NCBI RefSeq assembly: GCF_049943125.1
Contig: NZ_CP188040.1
Location: 186,001 to 250,000 of the forward strand
DNA from: JAEXZL01 sp049943125
Lineage (GTDB): Bacteria > Bacillota > Clostridia > Clostridiales > Clostridiaceae
Reading direction: 5' to 3'
Length of the DNA stretch: 64,000 bases
This document shows, piece by piece, positions 16,960-24,852 of this stretch. Below the pieces are notes generated by a model. It made no database searches and was not told where the DNA came from. It saw only the letters and a list, made by a program, of their open reading frames with translations. Each line of letters opens with the position of its first letter. Within the stretch, counting starts at the first letter, position 1. A program made the translations under genes and the position numbers.

Positions 16960-18735
16960 CTACTTTTTAGTTGCATATTTCTGGTAGAGAGCTTCATAGT
17001 AATCTTTAATTTCCTTTTGAAGATTTTCAAGATAAGAAAAATCATCATTAGGAACATTATATTTCATTTTATGAAGAGACTCGGTAATTTCCTTATTGGA
17101 GAGAAATGCTATAGGAACTCCAACCTTAGCAGCCTTATTAGCATGTTCATAAAAAATACTTATAGTTTTAAGCATCTCATATTGCTTAGATAGTGGTACA
17201 TAGGTATCCATTTGATGATATGCATTTTGCTGCAGGAAGCCAATCCTTATTATCTTTGCCGTTTCTAAGATCAGCCTCTGATCATCGGGAAGAACATCCT
17301 CACCTACCAGCTTAACAATCTCTAAGAGCTTATTTTCTTCATATAGAAGCTTAAGCATATCTCCTCTTAGCTCCCATATTTCAGAGGATACATTATCCTC
17401 ATACCATTCTCTTAAAAGATTTATATAACCACTATAGCTGGTCAACCAGTTTATTGCAGGATAATGTCTAGAATAAGCTAAATTCTTATCAAGCCCTAAA
17501 AAGGCCGTTACAAATCTCTTAGTATTTTGTGTTACTGGCTCTGAGAAATCACCACCGGCAGGAGAAACTGCTCCTATTACTGTAACAGAGCCTTCGGTAC
17601 CATTTAGGTTTTCAACATAGCCGGCTCTTTCATAAAACTCTGCAAGCCTTGAAGGAAGATAAGCCGGATAGCCTTCTTCTGCAGGCATTTCTTCTAGTCT
17701 TCCAGAAATCTCCCTGAGAGCCTCTGCCCAACGGGAGGTGGAATCAGCCATTATGGCCACATGGTATCCCATGTCTCTGAAATACTCAGCTAAGGTTATG
17801 CCAGTATAAATACTAGCTTCCCTTGCTGCTACGGGCATATTAGAGGTATTTGCAATGAGTATGGTTCTATCCATCAGAGACTTACCTGTTTTAGGGTCTA
17901 TGAGCTTAGGAAAATCCTCCAGAACCTCTGTCATTTCATTACCTCTTTCACCACAACCAACATAAACTATGATATCGGCATCAGACCATTTAGCTAGCTG
18001 ATGCTGTGTCATTGTTTTACCAGTACCAAAGCCTCCGGGAATAGCAACTGTACCGCCCTTGGCTAAGGGGAAGAAAACATCTATTACTCTCTGACCTGTA
18101 ATAAGTGGTCTAAAGATTGTTTTTCTCTCCGCTATAGGTCTTGCATTTCTAACAGGCCACATCTGGTAAAGCTTTAATTCTTCTATTTCCTCTGAGGTTT
18201 TTAGCTTAACTACGGTGGTTTCTATATTATAGCTTCCCGAGGGTAATACCTCTACCACAGTCCCTTCTTTATAAGGGGGAACCATGAGCTTATGGAGTAT
18301 TAAATCCGTCTCTTGAACTGTGGCATAAACATCACCGCTCTTTAAGTAGTCGCCAACCTGTGCTTTAATAGTAACTTCCCATAGTTTTTCTTCGTCAATG
18401 GTTAAAAGGCCTATTCCTTCAGGAATGAATCCATAGTTGATCTCATTGATTTTAAGAAGAGGTCTTTCTATTCCATCAAAAATACCACTTAAAACTCCAG
18501 GACCAAGCTTTAAGCTTAAGGGGTTACCTGTGGACTCAACTGGTTCATTAACCTTTAGTCCTCCAGTCTCTTCATAAACCTGAATCGTTGCATTATCTCC
18601 ATCTAATATGATTATCTCACCAATGAGTCTTTTCTCTCCCACCATAACCATTTCTCTCATCTGAAAACCGCTCATACCTTTTGCCTTAACTACAGGTCCA
18701 TTTATTGCTATAATTTTCCCTAATTTACTATCCAT
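16960..18735 (-). CDS. atpA: V-type ATP synthase catalytic subunit A
   Basis: Catalytic ATPase subunit, 591 residues, the usual V/A-type length because of the non-homologous bulge region after the N-terminal barrel. The P-loop is GGFGTGKT, followed by YVGCGERGNEMTEVL and MADSTSRWAEALREISGR. It interconverts ATP synthesis or hydrolysis with rotation of D/F. The gene follows atpE by 12 bases and precedes atpB by 8 bases. Confidence 0.98.
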   Translation of the reverse strand: MDSKLGKIIAINGPVVKAKGMSGFQMREMVMVGEKRLIGEIIILDGDNATIQVYEETGGLKVNEPVESTGNPLSLKLGPGVLSGIFDGIERPLLKINEINYGFIPEGIGLLTIDEEKLWEVTIKAQVGDYLKSGDVYATVQETDLILHKLMVPPYKEGTVVEVLPSGSYNIETTVVKLKTSEEIEELKLYQMWPVRNARPIAERKTIFRPLITGQRVIDVFFPLAKGGTVAIPGGFGTGKTMTQHQLAKWSDADIIVYVGCGERGNEMTEVLEDFPKLIDPKTGKSLMDRTILIANTSNMPVAAREASIYTGITLAEYFRDMGYHVAIMADSTSRWAEALREISGRLEEMPAEEGYPAYLPSRLAEFYERAGYVENLNGTEGSVTVIGAVSPAGGDFSEPVTQNTKRFVTAFLGLDKNLAYSRHYPAINWLTSYSGYINLLREWYEDNVSSEIWELRGDMLKLLYEENKLLEIVKLVGEDVLPDDQRLILETAKIIRIGFLQQNAYHQMDTYVPLSKQYEMLKTISIFYEHANKAAKVGVPIAFLSNKEITESLHKMKYNVPNDDFSYLENLQKEIKDYYEALYQKYATKK

Positions 18736-18747
18736 TATATACCCCCT

Positions 18748-19362
18748 CTACGCCAAAGCTTCTGTAACCATAATTCCTATAGTCTCTTTATTTTCCAAGA
18801 GCATATTTTTAAGGGTACAGTCGTATTTGTAAATGAATTCTTCATCCTCTATAATAAAGCCTCCAATATAGTCCTCATCTAGGGGGTTATAAGTGAGCTT
18901 AATATTATTGCATTTAGCTTCAAGGTGCTTAATATCTTCCTGGAGAGCCTCGATATCTTTTTCCAAGGCAAAAAGAATATAGCTTCCTCTCTGTAAAGAT
19001 TTAAGACTAGCTTCTAACTTTTCCATAATAAAACTCTTATAGCTATCCGAAGCTGCAAACTCGGTTAGCTTCTCCTGGAGAGCTGTTTCTACTTCCTTTA
19101 TGAGCTTACCCTTTAAGCCTAAGATTTCACGATTGCTTTTACTTTCTTCCTTAGAAATAATTTCAAGAGCTCTTGTGTTAGCTTTTTTAAAGCTCTCCTT
19201 CTTTGCAGCCATTAGCTTTTTCTCCAGCTCTTCCTTCTTTTCTCTTATAGCTTCTTCTCTGTCTAAGCGAAAATCCTCAAGCTGCTTATTTTTCTTTTCC
19301 TCTAGCTTTTCAAATATAGCTTTATGGAAAAGCCTTAATTTATCATCAATAGTAGTAGACAT
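18748..19362 (-). CDS. atpE: V-type ATP synthase subunit E
   Basis: Peripheral-stalk subunit, 204 residues. The first 110 residues are a highly charged helix (KLRLFHKAIFEKLEEKKNKQ, then repeated E/K/R), and the C-terminal 90 residues are the globular head-binding domain ending in GIMVTEALA. The GGFIIEDEE segment matches the conserved GG(V/I) motif of E subunits. With subunit H (atpH-like gene at 23230) it forms the stator that holds the A3B3 head. Confidence 0.88.
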   Translation of the reverse strand: MSTTIDDKLRLFHKAIFEKLEEKKNKQLEDFRLDREEAIREKKEELEKKLMAAKKESFKKANTRALEIISKEESKSNREILGLKGKLIKEVETALQEKLTEFAASDSYKSFIMEKLEASLKSLQRGSYILFALEKDIEALQEDIKHLEAKCNNIKLTYNPLDEDYIGGFIIEDEEFIYKYDCTLKNMLLENKETIGIMVTEALA

Positions 19363-19382
19363 TCTATCACCTACTTCCTTAT

Positions 19383-19691
19383 TTAAATTTTAAGACCAAT
19401 GGATTCCTTCATATATTTAGCTATATAATCACTGCCTCTCATTGTTCCGTGTCTATCCTGAATTTGTACAACTAATGGGCTGTACTTACCCATTCGGATT
19501 TCTTCCATCTCTTCCGAAATAAAAGCCATAGCTCTTTCAGTGATTATGATTATACCTATATCTTTATCCTTCTTAATATATTCAAGGCTTTTCAATGCTT
19601 CTTCCCTTGTATGAGCTACAATTCCATCAATACCTGCAATCTTCATTCCTACTAAAGAATCTATATTATCGCTAATTATATAAGCTCTCAT
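19383..19691 (-). CDS. atpF: V-type ATP synthase subunit F
   Basis: Small central-stalk subunit (NtpG in Enterococcus), 102 residues, CheY-like fold. Visible features are MRAYIISDNIDSLVGMKIAGI at the start (key motif D8 and GMKIAGI), IGIIIITERAM in the core and PLVVQIQDRHG near the C-terminus. It binds the D subunit. Its place between the proteolipid and subunit E genes supports the assignment. Confidence 0.92.
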   Translation of the reverse strand: MRAYIISDNIDSLVGMKIAGIDGIVAHTREEALKSLEYIKKDKDIGIIIITERAMAFISEEMEEIRMGKYSPLVVQIQDRHGTMRGSDYIAKYMKESIGLKI

Positions 19692-19698
19692 ATACTTT

Positions 19699-20130
19699 TT
19701 AGATTCCTGTTAATATCATTATGGAAATAATCAGACCATAAATGGCTATACCTTCAGCAAGACCAACATATATAAGAGTCTTACCTAATATACCTGGATC
19801 CTCTGAAACAGCTCCAAGAGCAGAAGAACCAACAGCTGCAACACCATAACCAGCACCAATACAGGCTAAGCCAGTACTTAAAGCTGCAGCTAGATAGCCC
19901 ATACCATCACCAATAGATGCTCCGGCTCCTTCTGTAGCAGCATGAGCTACCTCAGGTATCATAATTACTATTGCAGCCATGATTGCAGGGATAAAAATTG
20001 ACAAATTAACCTTCAGTGCTTTTCTTATCTTCACCTTACCATTAATATCTTCCTTGGCTTTCTGAACAAGTCCATAGGATATTGTAGCTACTACTATCGC
20101 AAATACCACCATTAAAAATAAATACATCAT
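19699..20130 (-). CDS. atpK: V-type ATP synthase proteolipid subunit K
   Basis: Membrane rotor ring subunit, 143 residues. The C-terminal 66 residues form one classic c-type hairpin: glycine-rich GLACIGAGYGVAAVG, polar loop SEDPGILG, then YVGLAEGIAIYG with the ion-binding glutamate near residue 127. The N-terminal half adds two further hydrophobic segments (about 1-21 and 42-60), the second ending in VAHAA like a signal-peptidase site. The residues expected for Na+ coordination in Enterococcus NtpK (Gln in the first hairpin helix, Thr after the Glu) are not evident, so H+ coupling is more likely; this is inference. Confidence 0.93.
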   Translation of the reverse strand: MMYLFLMVVFAIVVATISYGLVQKAKEDINGKVKIRKALKVNLSIFIPAIMAAIVIMIPEVAHAATEGAGASIGDGMGYLAAALSTGLACIGAGYGVAAVGSSALGAVSEDPGILGKTLIYVGLAEGIAIYGLIISIMILTGI

Positions 20131-20142
20131 ATTAACAACTCC

Positions 20143-22149
20143 TTATTTTAAATTTATCTCTTCACTAGAAATATTCAGTCTATCCTGATACTTTATAGAA
20201 ACTGGAGTAAAAGGCGAACCTGAACCGCTATAGTACTTGCTAAACAGCTCATAATACTCTAGCCTCAGACCCTGGATGAACACAATCAATCCCTCCAAGC
20301 CAATAATCACTAAATTACCTAATACATATATCAATATGCTTCCTATACCACCATTGACCATATGTGCTAATGATTCAAAGGCCAAGAAGAGGCCTACATG
20401 ATTGATAGCGAAGGCTCCTACTCTTATGAAGGACAGGGTGTTAGAAAACATGCTGAGCAGTGTTTCTATTATTTCAAATACTGCTTCTACAAAATATGAC
20501 CCCGGAGAATCATGGAAAAGAGGTCTATGATTTGAAACTAAATTTGATAGAGGCTCTTTTAAGAAAATCATAAGAAGCAATATTACTAAAAGAGCAACAA
20601 AAACTCCTGTAGGAAGGATATTTATATCTAAGAAAATAGATAATATCAGTCCTAATACTGTAAGGAAGAACAGCAAGCCTGCCAGACCATCCTTACCAAA
20701 GAGCCCATGTTCTATATCCTTTCTTCTGTAAGCATTTATTAGTCCCAAAATGTAACCTACTATAAGAAGGATACAACCAAAAACTATCGCTCCTATGAGA
20801 ACATCCATAATATCCTCCATAGGCCTTATAAGAAGAGCTGGTATCACCGTCTCAAAGCCAAAAACACTTCCGTAGAGAGTTCCAAAAACCATAGAGCTAA
20901 TGCCCAGCCTAGTAAACACTCCACCAAGATTTACTCTTTTCATCTTCTTAGAGATAAATAGTCCAGCTAAAGCAAATATTAGGCCCTGACCTAAATCTCC
21001 AAACATTGCTCCAAAAAGAAGTAAATAGCTTATACTTAAAAAAGCTGTAGGATCTATCTCTCCATAGGAAGGCATTCCATACATCCTTACCATGGATTCA
21101 AAGGGCTTAACCAAGAAATTATTTTTAAGTCTGGTAGGAGCCTTTAAATTTGAATTTTCCAGAGTTTCAGCACTTTTATCTATTATTATTATCTGCTTAT
21201 CTATCTTTTCTATGGCTCTTGTTAATTTCTTTATTTCACCTTCAGGAACCCATCCACTGATATAAAAGAAATCCTTAGCTATAGCTGCCTTTGCTTTCAC
21301 TGCATTAGATTGCATCTCTAGATCAAGGCTTATCTCTAAAATATCAATTTTACCACTATTTTCTTTTATGAAGGCTTTCTGCTCCTCTTCTAAAAGCTTC
21401 ACTTCATTTTCTAAATCCTTTTGAAGATTTCGGAGCTCCTGTACCGCTTCCTTTGGTGTACCATTAAAACCCATGGCATTAGGGATAGGCTCACAGTTTG
21501 CGGATCTAAAAATATTATTCGCTTCCTTTAACAAAAGATTAGGGGTAAAGGTCAAAATAATTTTATAATCCTTTGTGGTATATATTGTTATAATTATTGA
21601 AGGAATGTTTTCATAATTCCTTTTTAGCTTCTCTCTGTTTTCTCGGCTTATTTTATATATTCCCCAAGAAAAATTCTTTAAATCATTTAGGTTCTCGATT
21701 TTAACATCCACCTCTGAAAGAAAATCTAAGCTTTCACTAAGCTTCTGATAGTCCTCCATTAGGTGTTTATAATTTTCAAGCTTATCATTGATATCTTTAA
21801 AGTCCTTATAAAGCTCTCCTATTTGTGACACTATCTCATCCTGGTTCATCATAGGTGATATTTTTTCATAGTCTTCCTTAATGAGAGAGGTTTTAGCACT
21901 AACAATTTCATTTAAATGCTTCTTGGTCTCAGAAAAATCCCTACTACTATTTGCAGGAAGTATTTGTGATACATTTAAAATAGCATCCATATTTGTTTCG
22001 TTAGTACTTATATAAAAATTTGAAGAATTAATTTGCTGAAAGGCATCAACTGGCTCAAAGTTATTTAGTAAAACCAGCAGCTTCGTTATCCTATCAAACT
22101 GGTTGACATCACCAACTAAATCAACCATGTGCATTTTTTCTACAGCCAT
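20143..22149 (-). CDS. atpI: V-type ATP synthase subunit I
   Basis: Large membrane stator subunit (subunit a equivalent), 668 residues. Residues 1-335 are the soluble coiled-coil part that contacts the peripheral stalks; residues 370-640 hold about seven to eight spans. The essential arginine that faces the proteolipid glutamate is in NTLSFIRVGAFAINH. The sequence GAMFGDLGQGLIFALAGL is another conserved membrane segment. It provides the ion half-channels together with atpK. The gene follows atpC by 9 bases. Confidence 0.95.
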   Translation of the reverse strand: MAVEKMHMVDLVGDVNQFDRITKLLVLLNNFEPVDAFQQINSSNFYISTNETNMDAILNVSQILPANSSRDFSETKKHLNEIVSAKTSLIKEDYEKISPMMNQDEIVSQIGELYKDFKDINDKLENYKHLMEDYQKLSESLDFLSEVDVKIENLNDLKNFSWGIYKISRENREKLKRNYENIPSIIITIYTTKDYKIILTFTPNLLLKEANNIFRSANCEPIPNAMGFNGTPKEAVQELRNLQKDLENEVKLLEEEQKAFIKENSGKIDILEISLDLEMQSNAVKAKAAIAKDFFYISGWVPEGEIKKLTRAIEKIDKQIIIIDKSAETLENSNLKAPTRLKNNFLVKPFESMVRMYGMPSYGEIDPTAFLSISYLLLFGAMFGDLGQGLIFALAGLFISKKMKRVNLGGVFTRLGISSMVFGTLYGSVFGFETVIPALLIRPMEDIMDVLIGAIVFGCILLIVGYILGLINAYRRKDIEHGLFGKDGLAGLLFFLTVLGLILSIFLDINILPTGVFVALLVILLLMIFLKEPLSNLVSNHRPLFHDSPGSYFVEAVFEIIETLLSMFSNTLSFIRVGAFAINHVGLFLAFESLAHMVNGGIGSILIYVLGNLVIIGLEGLIVFIQGLRLEYYELFSKYYSGSGSPFTPVSIKYQDRLNISSEEINLK

Positions 22150-22158
22150 CTACTATGC

Positions 22159-23214
22159 TCACCCCTTTTTTAATGACATGTTTAGATACTTAATCAGGCC
22201 AGTATCTCCTGCCCCATACTTTTTATTTTCAACAATGGATACAATATTTTTGATTTCAATATTTAACAGATTAACAAAAGCCATCAATACAGAAATATTA
22301 AGCTGAAATTTAGCCATATACTTATCTAAAAACTTTTTAAAGGAAGCTCTTTCATAAACTTCAATCAAAAAGTCTTCATTATCATTCATTGGTATTATCT
22401 GCTTATAGGGTAGATCTTTTAATATGTCAAAGTACTCATCCATATCTTTTGCATAACACAGTTTTTTGATTATTTCAGGTTTAAGCTTATAGTAATCGTA
22501 GATAGTGTAGTTATATATCTCCTCAGGAGATAGATTATAGTACTTTCTTCCTCTATAAATAGCAGTAATATTTAACATATCTGCTTCAAAACCAATAATA
22601 TCAGAAATAGCCTCCATATCCTCAGAATCAAGCTTCTTAATAAATTTTCTCAGAGTAGAGTGAAAAAGTATATCAAGATTATTTTCTATCATAAATAAGC
22701 CTTCCTTATTAATTGTCTGCTCAAAAGGCTTAATATGCTTATAATATATGCTATCCTTTAGTTTTTCTATTAGATCATGTATGTCTGAAGCTGATAACAG
22801 ATAGTCATAATCTACAGTATTTAATAGATTCTTATAAGCTAGCATATCCTCTATTTCTGCTTTAGAACGATTAACATATTTAGACCGTAGTATAACCTTT
22901 AAATCTTCTATCTCATATCTCATAAATAAAATCTTAATAAGCTTTTTATAGTCACCACTAAAATAGTGAGAAAGTTTATACAGCCTCTCAATATGATATC
23001 TTTTTACTATTATTTCAAATTGGCCTCTATGAATACTATCAGCACTTATCCCCTGAAAAAGCTCACTATAATCAGTTTCCTCTTTTAAGAACCTTATAGC
23101 CTCTTCAAAGGAATTGGTATTTATAAGCTTTTGATACTGCTCCTCGGTTAAAAAGCTACTCTTCATTGCTTTAATTTTTGTATTAACAGCTCCATATCTT
23201 ATGACATTGCCCAT
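22159..23214 (-). CDS. atpC: V-type ATP synthase subunit C
   Basis: Funnel-shaped, all-helical subunit (NtpC, subunit d), 351 residues, that links the D/F shaft to the proteolipid ring. The MGNVIRYGAVNTKIKAMKSSFL start is characteristic (key residues YGAVNTKIKAM), and the repeated helical hairpins with conserved Y/L/I/K residues follow. It lies 15 bases after the 103-residue stator gene and 9 before atpI. Confidence 0.88.
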   Translation of the reverse strand: MGNVIRYGAVNTKIKAMKSSFLTEEQYQKLINTNSFEEAIRFLKEETDYSELFQGISADSIHRGQFEIIVKRYHIERLYKLSHYFSGDYKKLIKILFMRYEIEDLKVILRSKYVNRSKAEIEDMLAYKNLLNTVDYDYLLSASDIHDLIEKLKDSIYYKHIKPFEQTINKEGLFMIENNLDILFHSTLRKFIKKLDSEDMEAISDIIGFEADMLNITAIYRGRKYYNLSPEEIYNYTIYDYYKLKPEIIKKLCYAKDMDEYFDILKDLPYKQIIPMNDNEDFLIEVYERASFKKFLDKYMAKFQLNISVLMAFVNLLNIEIKNIVSIVENKKYGAGDTGLIKYLNMSLKKG

Positions 23215-23229
23215 ATTCTCCCCCCTTAA

Positions 23230-23541
23230 TTAGGAGTTGATAATTTTTTGAAACACTGAGTTAACGATTTGTGCCTTATTATTCTGAAACTTTTCATTAA
23301 TTTGCTGTAGCTTAGAATTCTTTGCTTCTATTATTTTTTGAGCTTTTATTTCTGCTTCTTTTCTAGAATCTGCAAGAACCTGTTCCTTTAAAAATTTAAT
23401 TTGACCTTGATACTCACTTTCCATGTTAGAAAGCTCATCGTTCAAGGTCTTCTTTCTCTTTAGTATCTCCTCCTTTATTTCTTTTTCATAATTTTCAGCT
23501 TCCTTATCCATGTTAATTATGCTGTTTATAACATATTGCAT
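23230..23541 (-). CDS. V-type ATP synthase peripheral stalk subunit (H/NtpF-like)
   Basis: A 103-residue, almost entirely helical and highly charged protein with long heptad-like stretches (KEAENYEKEIKEEILKRKK; KEAEIKAQKIIEAKN). Such proteins open V/A-type ATP synthase operons and pair with subunit E as the outer stalk (AhaH in archaea, NtpF in Enterococcus). Identification rests on position and coiled-coil character rather than a sharp motif. It is the first gene of the operon, preceded by GGAGGT. Confidence 0.75.
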   Translation of the reverse strand: MQYVINSIINMDKEAENYEKEIKEEILKRKKTLNDELSNMESEYQGQIKFLKEQVLADSRKEAEIKAQKIIEAKNSKLQQINEKFQNNKAQIVNSVFQKIINS

Positions 23542-23832
23542 AAATTTACCTCCTTCAAAAGCTACATTAATAGTTTAATACTTTTAAAAAAATTGTAAAA
23601 TGAGAAATTTGAAACAAATAAGAGAAATTCGAAGCTTTTAAAGAATAAATTAAGATTTTGATACTATTCGAATCTGGACAGGCTATTACTAGCTTCTTTG
23701 TTCTTTTTTAACAATTTACTAACTTTATAAAATTAATTTTAACATTTTGTATTTTGTAATCATTTAGAAATTAATTATGATAGTATTTAGTATAACAAAT
23801 AAATAATTAAATAATGTAAAGGAGGCTAAACT
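23542..23832. other. Divergent promoter region between ATP synthase operon and DsrE-like gene
   Basis: AT-rich noncoding interval of 291 bases. It must contain the promoters of both divergent units. For the plus-strand gene TTGTAA (23754-23759), 16 bases, TATGAT (23776-23781) is the best match. No aptamer or conserved RNA was recognised. Confidence 0.45.
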
Positions 23833-24381
23833 ATGTCAGAGAATTTTAACCAGACTTTTGGAGTCAATCCTCCAATAATACCATCAATAGATAATACTAT
23901 TAGTCCTGGCCATGAAGTTAATAAAGAGGACCAGAACAGAAATGATTATAGAGAAGAGGGAATAGCCGACAACACTAATCTATCCCATAGATATAGAGCC
24001 ATGCTTCATGTAAAGAATTCAGACAAGTGGAAGACTGCTATAGGTTCTGCCATGGCTCTTTATGATAGCTTGGGGCAGAAGAGTATACATTTGATTTTTG
24101 TTGTAACAGATGAGGCTGTTAAGACATTAATTGATAAAGAAAAAAGCAATACAGACATTGTGGATTCCTTGAAAGCTTCATTGGCACATAACAGTGATGA
24201 TTTAGCTACAGATATCTTAGGCTTATATAATTCTGGCAGTGAATTTATCGTTTGCGCTCACTCTTTAACAGAATATAACATAGATGCTGAGAAGCTCTTT
24301 AGCTTTGTATCTACGGTACCTCATGGTGCAGTAGAGCTTGTAAGCAAACAGAATTCTGGCTATGCATATCTTGTGTTTTAA
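23833..24381 (+). CDS. DsrE-like domain protein
   Basis: A 182-residue protein. Residues 1-50 are polar and probably disordered; residues 53-182 match the DsrE/DsrF-like (YchN-like) fold: YRAMLHVKNSDKWKTAIGSA at the start, HLIFVVTDEAV, FIVCAHSL with a single cysteine C141, and the ending SGYAYLVF. Members of this fold can act in sulfur transfer or form trimers of unknown function; C141 sits where other members hold a reactive cysteine. Ribosome site AAAGGAGG. The gene for a YdaT-like protein follows after 15 bases, so they form a two-gene operon. Confidence 0.78.
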   Translation: MSENFNQTFGVNPPIIPSIDNTISPGHEVNKEDQNRNDYREEGIADNTNLSHRYRAMLHVKNSDKWKTAIGSAMALYDSLGQKSIHLIFVVTDEAVKTLIDKEKSNTDIVDSLKASLAHNSDDLATDILGLYNSGSEFIVCAHSLTEYNIDAEKLFSFVSTVPHGAVELVSKQNSGYAYLVF

Positions 24382-24396
24382 ACAAAGGAGGTAAAT

Positions 24397-24807
24397 ATGC
24401 CCTGGAATAAAAATGATTATCCCAGTTCAATGAAAAACCTTCCTGATAAACAGAGAGATAAAGCCATTGAGATAGCCAATGCCCTCTTAACTGATGGCTA
24501 TGAAGAAGGAAGAGCTATACCAATAGCAATATCAACATCGGAAATCTGGGCAAATAATCGAGCAGCTATTCTTTCATCAAAGGAAAGAGAAAAAGGAAAT
24601 AAACCATTAAAGGGTAAAAAAGAGATACTATATCATTTGGTTTATAAGGACAGTAAATGGATTATACGGAAGGTAGGGGCAAAGAGACATAGCTTTGCTT
24701 TTGACAGTAAGGCTGAGGCCCTAGAAAAAGCTGAAGAGCTTTTAGAAAAGAAGCCCAGCAGATTCATCATACATCGCAAGGATGGCACCTTTGAAAAATC
24801 ATTATAA
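24397..24807 (+). CDS. YdaT-like protein with DUF2188 domain
   Basis: A 136-residue soluble protein. Residues 1-55 (PWNKNDYPSSMKNLPDKQRD, then ALLTDGYEEGRAIPIAI) match the N-terminal region of Bacillus YdaT-type proteins. Residues 78-136 form a DUF2188 beta-alpha repeat: YHLVYKDSKWIIRKVGAKR, a helix rich in E and A, and IHRKDGTFEKSL. Biochemical function is unknown; relatives are often stress-associated. It is the second gene of a pair with the DsrE-like gene and ends just before a hairpin. Confidence 0.75.
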   Translation: MPWNKNDYPSSMKNLPDKQRDKAIEIANALLTDGYEEGRAIPIAISTSEIWANNRAAILSSKEREKGNKPLKGKKEILYHLVYKDSKWIIRKVGAKRHSFAFDSKAEALEKAEELLEKKPSRFIIHRKDGTFEKSL

Positions 24808-24823
24808 GGCCACATTAAATAAA

Positions 24824-24849
24824 GCTCTGGAATATTAATATTCCAGAGC
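24824..24849. terminator. Bidirectional terminator
   Basis: Perfect dyad: GCTCTGGAATATT paired with AATATTCCAGAGC. Followed by CCCTTT on the plus strand and TTTATTTAA on the minus strand, so it serves both convergent units. Confidence 0.85.
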
Positions 24850-24852
24850 CCT

